NCBI GenBank assembly: GCA_003223245.1
Contig: QHYI01000111.1
Coordinates: 1 to 64,000 of the forward strand
Length of the DNA stretch: 64,000 nucleotides
Source of the DNA: Acidobacteriota bacterium
GTDB lineage: Bacteria > Acidobacteriota > Terriglobia > Acidiferrales > UBA7541
Direction of reading: 5' to 3'
A program made the translations under genes and the position numbers. Each line of letters opens with the position of its first letter. Within the stretch, counting starts at the first letter, position 1. The notes below the pieces were generated by a model that made no database searches, had not been told where the DNA came from, and was given only the letters and a program-made list of their open reading frames with translations. Of the stretch, positions 15,939 through 24,469 are shown piece after piece.

Positions 15939-16457
15939 ATGGCCCAAGCGTGGGTGCTGGCCCTACTCATCACCCTGCTTGGAGGTTGCGGGTACCATGT
16001 GATGGGGCGAAACGACGCGCTGCCGAAAAGCATGCACGTGATTGCAGTGCCCGCAATGGAAAATCAGACGAGCAGCTACCGCATCGAACAGAGATTGACC
16101 GCGGCGACGGTGCATGAGTTTTTAGCGAAGACGCCTTATCGCGTGGTGTCCAACCCGGAAAATGGCGATGTGGTGCTGCGCGGGAAAGTGCTCAGCTTGG
16201 AAGCTGTTCCGTTGGTGTTTGACACTAGGGCCACCGGGCGCGCCACGACGATGCTGGTGACGGTGAGATGCGAGGTCAGCTTCGAGGAGCGCGATACGGG
16301 AAAAGTTCTCTACCACACAGGCAATTTTGTGTTTCGCAACCAGTATGAAATCTCCACCGACGTGAAAAGTTTTTTCGAAGAGCAGGACCCGGCCTTGGAT
16401 CGCTTGGCGCAAGACTTCGCGGCGAGGCTGGTAGCGGCCGTGACGGAGAACTTCTAA
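15939..16457 (+). CDS. lptE: LPS assembly lipoprotein LptE
   Basis: 172 residues beginning MAQAWVLALLITLLGGCGYHV, a lipoprotein signal with lipobox LLGGC. The body VIAVPAMENQTSSYRIEQRLTAA...EFLAKTPYRVVSN matches the LptE/lipopolysaccharide-assembly (LPS-assembly lipoprotein, formerly RlpB) family, which plugs LptD in the outer membrane to export LPS. The C-terminus DRLAQDFAARLVAAVTENF also fits. The stop overlaps the holA ATG by one base, a common lptE-holA arrangement. Presence supports a Gram-negative envelope. Confidence 0.88.
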   Translation: MAQAWVLALLITLLGGCGYHVMGRNDALPKSMHVIAVPAMENQTSSYRIEQRLTAATVHEFLAKTPYRVVSNPENGDVVLRGKVLSLEAVPLVFDTRATGRATTMLVTVRCEVSFEERDTGKVLYHTGNFVFRNQYEISTDVKSFFEEQDPALDRLAQDFAARLVAAVTENF

Positions 16458-17512
16458 TGGCGCGGATTTCGGCCGATGAGTTGCTGGCGCGGCTGGAGAA
16501 AGGAAAGCCTATCCCTGCAATTCTGCTTCTGGGAGAGGAGCCCTATTTACGCGACAGTTGCCGGACGCTGTTGATCGAGAGATACGTTCCGGAAGCAGCG
16601 CGGCTTTGGGCGGTGTCGCGATACTCGGCGGACCGTGGCGAGATGCAGGCGGCGCTGGAACAGGCGCAGACCATGGCGATGCTTTCGCCGCTCCAAGTCG
16701 TTTTCCTTGAAGAGGCTGAGGCGATGGAAAGCCTCGGAGAGAAAAACCGGGACGAAGCTGTCAAGTTGCTTACAGCGTATCTCGAAAATCCGGCGCCGTT
16801 CACCGTGTTGGTGATCGAAGCCACGCAACTGGACCAGCGGATGAAGTGGGGGAAGTTGCTGATCGAAAAAGCGCTGGTGGTGGAATGCGGGTTAGGCGAA
16901 AACTTGAACGAGCGGCAGGCCGCCGCAGTGGCGCTCGCGCGCGCGATGGCCAAAGAACAGGGCGTCGAATTTCAGCGCGGCGCGGCGGAAGATTTGGCGG
17001 AGTTTGTGGCTGCGGATTTGATGCGGCTGAAAACGGAAATCGACAAGCTGGCCACGTATGCGGCGGGCAGAAAGCAGATTCGCCGGGAAGACGTTGGCGC
17101 ACTGGTCGTTTCCGCACAGACAACCACAGTTTGGGAATTGGCGGACATGCTGGCGTCGCGACAGGGCAAAAAGGCGCTGGAATTTCTGGACCGTTTGCTG
17201 CGCGAGGGGGAAGAGCCGCTACAGATGCTTGGCGCAATTACTTGGATGTATCGGAAGTTGATCGAGGCAAGTGAAGTGCGCGGCGTCACGAACGGCTGGC
17301 AAGCCGCGCGAGCACTCGGGATGCGGCCGGAGCAGGCGGAACTGGCGCTTCAGAGCGCTCGGAAGATTCCGAAAGCACGTTTGCTCGGGGGACTTGGGGC
17401 TTTGCAGCGCGCCGATGATCGGCTGAAAAGCGGCCGGGAGGACGCTCGCGCGGTGATGGAGTTTTTGGTGACGGAACTGACCGGCGAGGCCACGATGGCG
17501 GCACAAGGATAG
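16457..17512 (+). CDS. holA: DNA polymerase III subunit delta
   Basis: 351-residue clamp-loader subunit that opens the beta clamp. The N-terminus DELLARLEKGKPIPAILLLGEEPYLRDSCRTLLIERY, the segment VVFLEEAEAM, and the later GAAEDLAEFVAADLMRLKTEIDKLATYA and TTVWELADMLASR are typical HolA features (domains I-III). It overlaps lptE by 1 bp. A strong hairpin terminator follows. Confidence 0.92.
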   Translation: MARISADELLARLEKGKPIPAILLLGEEPYLRDSCRTLLIERYVPEAARLWAVSRYSADRGEMQAALEQAQTMAMLSPLQVVFLEEAEAMESLGEKNRDEAVKLLTAYLENPAPFTVLVIEATQLDQRMKWGKLLIEKALVVECGLGENLNERQAAAVALARAMAKEQGVEFQRGAAEDLAEFVAADLMRLKTEIDKLATYAAGRKQIRREDVGALVVSAQTTTVWELADMLASRQGKKALEFLDRLLREGEEPLQMLGAITWMYRKLIEASEVRGVTNGWQAARALGMRPEQAELALQSARKIPKARLLGGLGALQRADDRLKSGREDARAVMEFLVTELTGEATMAAQG

Positions 17513-17518
17513 GGAACC

Positions 17519-17620
17519 TCAGCCTATGCCCTGAGAACCTGAGCCAAATAAATCGGCGGCAGCGGTAGTTAAGAAAAACGCCAGCCAGGCTGCCGCACCC
17601 CAAATGATTTTCTGTTTCAT
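17519..17620 (-). CDS. Possible 33-residue membrane peptide
   Basis: A minus-strand frame starts MKQKIIWGAAAWLAFFLTTA and ends ADLFGSGSQGIG. It contains one hydrophobic helix. No Shine-Dalgarno is obvious and it lies in the narrow gap between holA (plus) and the terminator at 17656-17685, which would block transcription from the phosphoesterase side. I give it little weight. Confidence 0.2.
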   Translation of the reverse strand: MKQKIIWGAAAWLAFFLTTAAADLFGSGSQGIG

Positions 17621-17655
17621 CTTTGTGCGACGGAGCAGAGCGAAAAGCTAGCAGA

Positions 17656-17685
17656 AAGAAGGGCGGCGTTGCGGCCGCCCTTCTT
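17656..17685. terminator. Bidirectional terminator between holA and the phosphoesterase gene
   Basis: A 12-bp perfect stem (17656-17667 with 17674-17685; AGAAGGGCGGC paired with GCCGCCCTTCT) and a 6-base loop. The flanks are T/A-rich on both sides (ATTTT after it on plus, TTTC after it on minus). It sits between convergent genes. Confidence 0.85.
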
Positions 17686-17705
17686 CATTTTCGACCAGCA
17701 GAAAG

Positions 17706-19811
17706 TTACTGATGACTGCTGCTTTGATTGCCTGGCGCGCCGAAAGTAAACAGGTCAAACAGGTCCCCGATCGCCGGCGAGTTCTGCGGCACATAAGCAT
17801 TGTCGGGGCCTACAACGGGATCGGGAAGGTTGTCGCGGCTGCGATTGCTGACCGTGGGCAAGTTCCAGTTGCGCTCGATGAACTTGAGAATGGAAACGTG
17901 GTCGGCATATTGATGCGAAATGTGGCCGGGCTTGGTGAAGGGCGAGACCACGATCAGCGGTATGCGCGTCCCATCGCCGAAGAAGTCCAGTGGCTGGGCG
18001 TATCCTGAATCGTAGTAGCCTCCGCCTTCATCTGCAGTGACGAAGATGGCGGTGGAATGCCACAGCGCGGGATTGGCCTGCACGGCATCGACAATCTTCT
18101 TGACGAAACCCTCGTAGAGGTTCCATTTAGAAGAGGCGGGATGGCCGTCCACCCAGCCGCTGGGCTTTACAAAAGAGACTGCGGGTAAAGTTCCGTTCGC
18201 GATGTCGCTGTAAAGGTCGAGCGTGTCTTTGATGTGGGCCGTCCGCACGGCGTCGTTGGCCATAATCTGCGTCTGGTATTGAAAACCGTTGCAAATGTTG
18301 CAGTACGCATCGCTGTTCGGGCCGACGGTGCCAAAGTTCAACTGGTATTTGTCGGTCAGATACTGATTCCACTGATCGTTGTACGATTTCCAGGAAACGT
18401 GGTTTTCCAGCAGCACGTCGGCGATGCTGCGCTGATTGGTGGGAGGAATTGTGAAGGGCGTGTTGTGTGGATTCGCGTCCGTGTAGGCGTTGCTGCCGTC
18501 GCCAAAATAGCCGGGGTTGTAGTTGTTGAGCAGATAGTAGTGACCGGGATCGCAATTCGGCTTGATGGGACGGGGCAGGGAGCCTAGGTAGTTCACGATG
18601 GGAGCGACGCCGGGTTGCGCGAGGTCGGAGCAATTCGTGTAAGAACCGCCGCCGTATACGCCCGTGGACGCGCCGTTATTGCCGAAGCCGCCGTAGCCGT
18701 CCTGGGTCCACCAGTTGTTGGTGCCTGGAACGGGGTTGGGATTTTCGATTTCGTCTACGGGGCCGCCAAAAGTGGTCATGGCGTTGTGTGGAGGCACGGC
18801 GGCGTTGCCGTTTCCGTCGCTAAACCAGATGGCATCGCCGAAAAAGAGCATGATTTCGTCCAGCCCGGTGCCGCCCATGGCGGGCTGGTGGTAGTTGTCG
18901 CTCATGGCGTAGTGGTCCGCCAGGAACTTGGTATAGGGTGCGTCGCCTTGCAGCATGTTGTAGAAGGCCATCGCCGTTGCGCCTTCGCCGGTGGTGATTT
19001 TGCCCGGAGCGTAGTCGGTGCTGAAGTTTGCTGGCTGGGTTATGCCGTTGACGTTCGAGCCGACGGTCACTTCGGTCCAGGCGAAGAGGTCCGCCAGGCA
19101 GCCGCTCGGATGCAGCTTCGAAATGTGCGACGCATCGCAGTCAAATTGCTGCCACATCTGATAGAAACGGTGGACGGGGCTGTTCGCATACGCGTCGTAG
19201 GGAAACGTGGAGGAAGCTGTGAGTTGAAAAGGGCCTGGAGGCAGCGTCGAGTACGGTGCGGCGCGGTGCACTCCGCTGATCCGCGTGTCGGGCACTCTGC
19301 CGGTCAATCCCGTGCCGCCGGTGAGCAGGAACTGGTAGTAGTCCTGGGCCAATCCGTCTTCCGAGGAGGTGGCATCTGCCATGGTGCATATGCCGTTGCT
19401 CAAGCAAGCATCGGTTGGTCCCCCATTGAGCGGTGCGGGCAGAGCGCCATAAAGAGTTTTGTTCTTTGGGCTTAGTTGGTAGATGGGGCTGTCGGTGGCG
19501 TCCGCGGAAAACTGATGAGCCAGGGAGTAATTCGGGCCGGGCGTACCGTCTTCGTTGACGATCCCTTTGGATAGCAGATTATCGACGGTCTCGCCGGGCG
19601 TTGGTTTGTATGTGGCGAAGAGATGATCGAACGTGCGGTTTTCGCCGACGATGACAATGACGTGCTTGATGGGAGTACGAGCCTGCGGCTCGGGTTGGGC
19701 TTGAACCGGGCTCGGGAAGGGGCCGCCTAAACTGAATTGGAATACGGTCAAAGCAACGAAGCCGGTGCGCAGACCGTGGAGTGCTTTCGAAACTGCCTGC
19801 TTCACGAACAT
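17706..19811 (-). CDS. Secreted alkaline-phosphatase-superfamily phosphoesterase (acid phosphatase/phospholipase C-like)
   Basis: 701 residues. A signal peptide is followed by FQFSLGGPFPSPVQAQ. The phosphoesterase (PF04185) motif IKHVIVIVGENRTFDHLFATY starts the domain, with EN as the metal-binding/nucleophile region. The later segments DAYANSPVHRFYQMWQQ, AMSDNYHQPAMGGTG, IFVTADEGGGYYD, RIPLIVVSPFTKPGHISHQYADHVSILKFIERNW are typical family signatures. Family members include acid phosphatases and phospholipases C; substrate is not readable. ATG 19811 is used because GAGAGGAGAAGG lies before it. A long plus-strand frame (18615-19475) is a mirror and is not a gene. Confidence 0.85.
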   Translation of the reverse strand: MFVKQAVSKALHGLRTGFVALTVFQFSLGGPFPSPVQAQPEPQARTPIKHVIVIVGENRTFDHLFATYKPTPGETVDNLLSKGIVNEDGTPGPNYSLAHQFSADATDSPIYQLSPKNKTLYGALPAPLNGGPTDACLSNGICTMADATSSEDGLAQDYYQFLLTGGTGLTGRVPDTRISGVHRAAPYSTLPPGPFQLTASSTFPYDAYANSPVHRFYQMWQQFDCDASHISKLHPSGCLADLFAWTEVTVGSNVNGITQPANFSTDYAPGKITTGEGATAMAFYNMLQGDAPYTKFLADHYAMSDNYHQPAMGGTGLDEIMLFFGDAIWFSDGNGNAAVPPHNAMTTFGGPVDEIENPNPVPGTNNWWTQDGYGGFGNNGASTGVYGGGSYTNCSDLAQPGVAPIVNYLGSLPRPIKPNCDPGHYYLLNNYNPGYFGDGSNAYTDANPHNTPFTIPPTNQRSIADVLLENHVSWKSYNDQWNQYLTDKYQLNFGTVGPNSDAYCNICNGFQYQTQIMANDAVRTAHIKDTLDLYSDIANGTLPAVSFVKPSGWVDGHPASSKWNLYEGFVKKIVDAVQANPALWHSTAIFVTADEGGGYYDSGYAQPLDFFGDGTRIPLIVVSPFTKPGHISHQYADHVSILKFIERNWNLPTVSNRSRDNLPDPVVGPDNAYVPQNSPAIGDLFDLFTFGAPGNQSSSHQ

Positions 19812-19931
19812 GCCTTCTCCTCTCAAGGAAATTAGGAATGAGAGCTCGGCGAGCGAAGGAGAAGATGCGCTTCGAGAGTTACATGGAGATTTTTGGCGTG
19901 TGAATTGCGCGTAACGGGAGGGTGGGGGAAT

Positions 19932-20552
19932 TTAGGCGCGGTGGGAGATTGTGATTTCACTGTGGCGGACGCGGCGGTCGTAGCTCGTCAGGAGAGCGGC
20001 AGCTTCCGGAGCCACGACCGCGGCCTCGAGGTCAGCTCCGGCGAAAGCGCGGATGGCATCGAGCGAGCGCCAGGTGGTCTCGACGAAAATTTCGACTTCC
20101 TTACTCGCGTGACGAGTAGAAACAGTGGCTCCGAGAAAGCCGGGGACACGGCGAAGTTCCATCAGAACGTTTTTTGAGAAGTGCTCGAGATATTTGGGCA
20201 ATTGCGCTTCCGTGGCATGCGCCGACCAATGGCGGAGAATTGCGCCGGAGGGGATTGTTGAGGAGGCGTGTGGTTCTTGGCCGACAACGACATTCCAGGA
20301 GCGGACTTCCCATTTCTTGACCAGGCCATTCACGACATAAGGGTCTTTGCGGGCAAAGGCTTCAACTTTACTTTTGTCGTCAACACAAAAGACAATCAGC
20401 GCGCGGTCGGCGGGATCGTCGAAGGCGCCGCCGAAAATCAATTCGCCGCGGTCGCGATGCTCTCGCGCGATGTGCAAATGTTGTTCGCGGAATTCCGCGC
20501 GGCGCGCCACGTAATCGTCCACGGTTTCATAGATCAGAGCGTAGTAGTTCAC
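19932..20552 (-). CDS. YCII-like domain fused to an antibiotic-biosynthesis-monooxygenase-like domain
   Basis: 206 residues read from a GTG at 20552. Residues about 1-90 match a YCII-related ferredoxin-like fold: YYALIYETVDDYVARRAEFREQHL, GELIFGGAFDDPADRALIVF, FARKDPYVVNGLVKKWEVR. The second half, ILRHWSAHATEAQLPKYLEHF then VPGFLGATVSTRHASKEVEIFVETTWRSLDAIRAFAG, resembles an ABM (heme/monooxygenase-like) dimeric ferredoxin-like domain. Both halves share a fold but are different families. The GTG lies only about 30 bp after the rpsT terminator, so a promoter inside or read-through would be needed. Function unknown. Confidence 0.7.
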   Translation of the reverse strand: MNYYALIYETVDDYVARRAEFREQHLHIAREHRDRGELIFGGAFDDPADRALIVFCVDDKSKVEAFARKDPYVVNGLVKKWEVRSWNVVVGQEPHASSTIPSGAILRHWSAHATEAQLPKYLEHFSKNVLMELRRVPGFLGATVSTRHASKEVEIFVETTWRSLDAIRAFAGADLEAAVVAPEAAALLTSYDRRVRHSEITISHRA

Positions 20553-20580
20553 AGGATTCGCCCCCACTCGAGAACACAAG

Positions 20581-20605
20581 CAAAAGGCGGCCGTTTGGGC
20601 CGCCT
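20581..20605 (-). terminator. Terminator of rpsT
   Basis: AGGCGGCC (20585-20592) pairs with GGCCGCCT (20598-20605) around a five-base loop. On the minus strand the stem ends in TTTTG. It lies 45 bp after the rpsT stop. Confidence 0.85.
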
Positions 20606-20649
20606 ATCGTATCTATAGTTCGTTAGAAACTCTTAATCGACGAGACGCG

Positions 20650-20958
20650 CTACTTCGCGGCGGCCTTGGCTTTGACGGCGTTGTAGGCCAGCGTCAGGCG
20701 CGACTTGTAACGGTTGCCGGTATTTTCGTGCAACACGCCTTTCGTGATGGCTTGGTCGATCGCCGACATGGTGGGATGAAGCAGATTGCCCGCGGCGGTG
20801 GGGTCGCCGGCGGTGAGAGCGGTGCGAAAGCGCCGCATCATGGTGCGGACGCGCGTGCGGTTGATGCGGTTCACTTCGGCCCGTTGACGAGCTTGCGCCG
20901 CGCGCTTCAAAACCGACTTTTTCTTCTTCTTGACTTTGGTAGGCTGTCCCTGGGCCAT
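20650..20958 (-). CDS. rpsT: 30S ribosomal protein S20
   Basis: 102 residues, basic: MAQGQPTKVKKKKKSVLKRAAQARQRAEVNR, then RTRVRTMMRRFRTALTAGD and ITKGVLHENTGNRYKSRL, the S20 helical bundle. The RBS AAGGAGCGATAG precedes the ATG. The N-terminal poly-Lys extension is a little longer than in E. coli (87 residues). It is followed by a terminator and appears monocistronic. Confidence 0.95.
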   Translation of the reverse strand: MAQGQPTKVKKKKKSVLKRAAQARQRAEVNRINRTRVRTMMRRFRTALTAGDPTAAGNLLHPTMSAIDQAITKGVLHENTGNRYKSRLTLAYNAVKAKAAAK

Positions 20959-20992
20959 CTATCGCTCCTTAAGCACATTATTCGAATTTCTA

Positions 20993-21021
20993 AAGTTAAA
21001 CGAGGCTTCTGCCTTTGTCAA
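20993..21021 (-). promoter_or_regulatory. Candidate sigma-70 promoter of rpsT
   Basis: On the minus strand TTGACA (plus 21016-21021), a perfect -35, is 17 bases from TAACTT (plus 20993-20998), a weak -10. The predicted start leaves a leader of about 25 bases with the RBS AAGGAG. The -35 overlaps the proposed TTG start of the AAA gene on the other strand. Confidence 0.55.
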
Positions 21022-22598
21022 ACGAGGTAAAAAGTCCGCGGGGAACGCCGATGCCGCCTGTGAGGCCAGTGGTGCCAGCAGGTTCGCCGGGCGCGGCGAG
21101 CCCGCGTCCCAAGCAGCCCAATAAGCACGACGAGTTGCGGCTGCTCATCAATTCGCGGCACCCGATCATCGCTGTGGAAACGCCGGAAGAAGATCGCGTG
21201 GAAGCGCTGCTTGCGGACGTAGCGATGGACTTGGGCGTGGGGCTGTATGAGTGGAGCGTGACGACCGGCCTGGCAAAGGCCCATGGCGCGCCGCTGTACA
21301 ACACCGACAGCCCGGAGCAGGCGGTCGCCAATATTGCGCTGATTCAGGGCGATGGGATTTTCTTGCTGAAGGATTTTGCGCGGTATTGCGACAACGACAA
21401 GATTTGCCGGCGGCTGCGCGATTTGGCAGAGAAGTTCCGCGCGGTGCGACGGTCGATTGTCTTGACCGCCGCGAAAATGGAGTTGCCCGCCGACCTGGAA
21501 GCCGAAGTCATGCCCTTCCAACTGGGCTTGCCGGAAGCGGAGGACTTGCTGCCGGGAGTGATGCAAGTGCTGTCGGACATGAATCGTGAGCAGCGCATTC
21601 CGATGACACTGAATCCGGAGGCGATGAGGCAACTCGCGCAAAACCTCGTTGGCTTGCCGCAGGAAGAGGCGCTGCGAGCGCTGCGCAAGAGTGTGCTGGA
21701 GCGAGGCAAAGCCGATGCGGGCTTGCTCGACGCGGTGCTGGAAACGAAACGCGAGGCACTGAGAACCGAGGGCTTGATCGAAACGGTGCGGCGGGATGCA
21801 TCGTTTTTGGACGTGGCGGGGCTGCGCCATCTTCGCGACTGGATCGCCAAGAGAAAGAATGCGCTGACTCCGGAAGGGCGGCGGTTTGGGCTGGTGCCGC
21901 CGAAGGGCGTGCTCATTACCGGCGTGCAGGGTTGCGGGAAGAGCTTGGCGGCGCGCGCGGTCGCGGGAGAGTGGGGATTCGAGTTGGCACGGCTCGACGC
22001 CGGCGCGCTGTACGACAAATACGTCGGCGAGAGCGAACGGCACCTACACAAGGCGCTCGAGTTGGCCCAGAGGCTGGCGCCGCTAGTGCTGTGGATCGAC
22101 GAAATTGAGAAGGCATTTGCTTCCGCGGGCTCGAGCGGCGATGCGGACGCGGGCTTGTCGCAGCGGCTGCTGGCAACGCTGCTCACCTGGATGCAGGACC
22201 GCGAGAGCGGCGTGTTTCTGGCGGCGACGTCAAACAATATCAGGGTGCTGCCGCCGGAAATGCTGCGCAAAGGTCGCTTTGACGAAATTTTCTTCGTGGA
22301 TTTGCCAAACACGGAAGTGCGCGTGGCACTATTCGCGCTGCACTTGAAAAAGCGCGGCCGCGACGCGGCGGGATTCGACCTGGCGAGATTAGGGGAAGCG
22401 AGCGAAGGATTCTCCGGCGCGGAAATCGAGCAACTCATCGTGGCGGGACTGTACACGGCATTCAGCGCCAAACTTCAATTGACCACCGAGATTCTGCTCG
22501 CGGAGATGCAGAGCACGCAGCCGCTCAGCGTGACTCGCGCGGAAGAGGTACAATCGATTCGCGATTGGGCCAAGACCCGCGCCGTCCCCGCCGATTGA
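21015..22598 (+). CDS. AAA+ ATPase, Ycf46-like
   Basis: 527 residues. The N-terminal ~260 form the Ycf46-type segment (LINSRHPIIAVETPEEDRV, LKDFARYC), followed by one AAA module with Walker A GVQGCGKS (303-310), Walker B LVLWIDEIEKA (Asp361-Glu362), sensor-1 region FLAATSNN, and arginine finger/second region FDEIFFVDLPN. The protein resembles Ycf46 of cyanobacteria, implicated in CO2/photosynthesis responses, but also occurs widely; its role here is unknown. Start is either TTG 21015 (GAGG 9 bases before) or ATG 21051; the first 35 residues are Pro-rich and not conserved. Transcribed divergently from rpsT. Confidence 0.85.
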   Translation: MSNEVKSPRGTPMPPVRPVVPAGSPGAASPRPKQPNKHDELRLLINSRHPIIAVETPEEDRVEALLADVAMDLGVGLYEWSVTTGLAKAHGAPLYNTDSPEQAVANIALIQGDGIFLLKDFARYCDNDKICRRLRDLAEKFRAVRRSIVLTAAKMELPADLEAEVMPFQLGLPEAEDLLPGVMQVLSDMNREQRIPMTLNPEAMRQLAQNLVGLPQEEALRALRKSVLERGKADAGLLDAVLETKREALRTEGLIETVRRDASFLDVAGLRHLRDWIAKRKNALTPEGRRFGLVPPKGVLITGVQGCGKSLAARAVAGEWGFELARLDAGALYDKYVGESERHLHKALELAQRLAPLVLWIDEIEKAFASAGSSGDADAGLSQRLLATLLTWMQDRESGVFLAATSNNIRVLPPEMLRKGRFDEIFFVDLPNTEVRVALFALHLKKRGRDAAGFDLARLGEASEGFSGAEIEQLIVAGLYTAFSAKLQLTTEILLAEMQSTQPLSVTRAEEVQSIRDWAKTRAVPAD

Positions 22599-22976
22599 AT
22601 GGACCTCGCGACCCGTCCTTGGAGAACAAAAACCGCTTGCCATTTTCAACAAGAGACGCTGCACTCCTGCGTCTCACCTGTCTACGTCATCGCCGAGGCC
22701 TTGAATCCGCGGCTAGCAGGCCGCTTTCACCGCGGAAGCCGAATTTTCTGGGTCACATAACCGCCCAACGCCGCCGAACGGGGCGGCTCGCGCTCTGATC
22801 TCAGGTCCGTCGAGCGCCCCCCGAGGAATGCGCGTCAGGAAACCGTAACTTGACCGCCGTGCAGGGGTGCGTTAGGGTGTAATGAGTTTCTCCCAGGTCA
22901 TCGCCAAGCCCTACGTGTAACGAGGAGGAATCCTATCGGTAAGCCGGTTCCGGTCACCCGAGAACCTTCCAACTGG
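22599..22976. other. Intergenic region, 378 bp
   Basis: No convincing gene. A short hairpin (GAGACGC 22653-22659 with GCGTCTC 22669-22675) without a T tract may be a weak terminator after the AAA gene. A perfect Shine-Dalgarno GAGGAGG lies at 22922-22928, 48 bases before the phoH ATG. Confidence 0.4.
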
Positions 22977-24017
22977 ATGCGACGTACCGTTCACATCTCC
23001 GGACAAATTGAACCCTTTTTTGGCACTCTGGATGAGAACGTGCGCCTGCTCGAAGATTCTCTGCACGTGCGCACGCATCTGCATGACACGCGGCTGACCA
23101 TTGAAGGCGAACAGGACAACGTGGACCGTGCAGTCACGATCGTCGAGGAATACAATCACTTGACGCGGCACGGGCGCAAGCTTTCTTCTTCGGAGGTGAA
23201 ATCGCTTGTGCGCGTGGCCACCGAAGAGCCACACGAATCGCCGCGCGGCATGTTCGAACACGGCCGCGCGCGCTCGTTTGGCAAAAAGCAGGTCACGCCG
23301 AAGGGCGCGAACCAGCGGCATTACATGGAGGCGATCGAGAAGTACGACATGGTTTTTGCCATTGGGCCCGGCGGCACGGGGAAAACGTACCTCGCCGTGG
23401 CCATGGCCGTGAGCGCGCTGCTCACCAAGCAGGTAAACCGCATCATCCTGGCGCGGCCAGCAGTCGAGGCGGGCGAGCGGCTGGGATTCCTGCCCGGGAC
23501 CCTGCAGCAGAAAATCGATCCGTACATGCGGCCGCTCTACGACGCCCTGTACGACATGCTCGACGCCGACAAACTCGAACGCTTCCTCGAAAAGGGCATC
23601 ATCGAAGTGGCGCCGCTGGCGTTTATGCGCGGACGCACACTGAATGATTCGTTCGTGATTCTGGACGAAGCACAGAACACCACGAGCGAACAGATGAAAA
23701 TGTTCCTGACCCGGCTGGGCTTTAATTCAAAAGCGGTGGTCACCGGAGACGTGACGCAGATTGACCTGCCGCAAGGGAAGAAGAGCGGGCTGATCGAGGC
23801 GCTAGAAGTGTGCGGGAGGATTGAAGGCATCAGCGTGGTGCAGTTCGGGGAACGTGACGTGGTGCGCCATAACCTGGTGCAGCAAATCATTCGTGCCTAC
23901 GAAGATTATGACACGGCGCACCCGCAGCGTGGCGGCGCGAACGGAAAAGCGGCTGCGGCAAGAGAGTCCGCAAGAGATCCGGGGAAAGACCCGGAGCAAG
24001 AAATCCCGCAAGGATGA
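22977..24017 (+). CDS. phoH: PhoH-family ATPase
   Basis: 346 residues. Walker A GPGGTGKT at 130-137 and Walker B FVILDEAQNTT identify PhoH (an RNA-helicase-like P-loop ATPase, often beside ybeY). The N-terminal KH-like part has IEPFFGTLDENVRLLEDSLHV, the tail after residue 320 is low-complexity and charged. I kept ATG 22977, but the strong Shine-Dalgarno at 22922-22928 is 48 bases upstream and the frame is open back to an ATC at 22935 (see findings). The stop overlaps ybeY by 4 bp, so phoH-ybeY-corC form an operon. Confidence 0.93.
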   Translation: MRRTVHISGQIEPFFGTLDENVRLLEDSLHVRTHLHDTRLTIEGEQDNVDRAVTIVEEYNHLTRHGRKLSSSEVKSLVRVATEEPHESPRGMFEHGRARSFGKKQVTPKGANQRHYMEAIEKYDMVFAIGPGGTGKTYLAVAMAVSALLTKQVNRIILARPAVEAGERLGFLPGTLQQKIDPYMRPLYDALYDMLDADKLERFLEKGIIEVAPLAFMRGRTLNDSFVILDEAQNTTSEQMKMFLTRLGFNSKAVVTGDVTQIDLPQGKKSGLIEALEVCGRIEGISVVQFGERDVVRHNLVQQIIRAYEDYDTAHPQRGGANGKAAAARESARDPGKDPEQEIPQG

Positions 24018-24469
24018 TTCTGAATCAGCAGCAGGAGGTGCGCGTGGCGCTCGGCCCTCTGGAATCGTTCTTGCGCCAAGTCGAGAGGGAACTTGGCTTG
24101 AAGCCATTGGACATGACGATTTGTCTGGTGAGTGACAGAGCGATGGCACGGCTGAACAAGCACTTTCGCCAGAAAAACGGGCCAACCGACGTGCTTTCGT
24201 TTCCGGCTGTGGCACGGCGCAGACCTGCGGGTTTGCCGCGCCAAGCGCACGCGAGGAATTCCCGCGAGCACCACTACTTGGGTGACATCGCCATTTCCCC
24301 AGCGACGGCCCGCCGTTACGCGAAAAAGCAGGCCCGCCCACTTGCGAGCGAGCTTCGCGTGTTGATTCTGCACGGCGTTTTGCACTTGCTCGGCTACGAC
24401 CATGAAACCGATGAAGGTGAGATGGATAGAATCGAGCAGAAGCTCCGCCAGCGCTTCGGGTTGACCTGA
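24014..24469 (+). CDS. ybeY: Endoribonuclease YbeY (rRNA maturation)
   Basis: 151 residues with the zinc-binding signature HGVLHLLGYDHETDEGEMD near the C-terminus, the key metal ligands (three His). LGDIAISPATARRYAKKQ and PTDVLSFP also match the family. YbeY processes 16S rRNA and is needed for late 70S quality control. An insertion of about 15 basic residues (ARRRPAGLPRQAHARNSREHHY) lies between FP and LGD, longer than usual. It overlaps phoH (ATGA) and corC (1 bp). Confidence 0.93.
   Translation: MILNQQQEVRVALGPLESFLRQVERELGLKPLDMTICLVSDRAMARLNKHFRQKNGPTDVLSFPAVARRRPAGLPRQAHARNSREHHYLGDIAISPATARRYAKKQARPLASELRVLILHGVLHLLGYDHETDEGEMDRIEQKLRQRFGLT

Noticed and set aside
18615-19475. 286-codon plus-strand frame opposite the phosphoesterase
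   Set aside because: The minus strand carries full PF04185 motifs throughout. The plus-strand product is Val/Arg/Gly-rich mirror sequence.
21018-22471. Long minus-strand open frames opposite the AAA ATPase (341 and 375 codons)
   Set aside because: They mirror a GC-rich gene with a strong family match on the plus strand. Composition is Arg/Ser/Ala-rich without motifs or ribosome-binding sites.
22599-22976. A tRNA or small RNA in this intergenic region
   Set aside because: I looked for a cloverleaf with a T-loop GTTCRANNC and acceptor pairing and found none.
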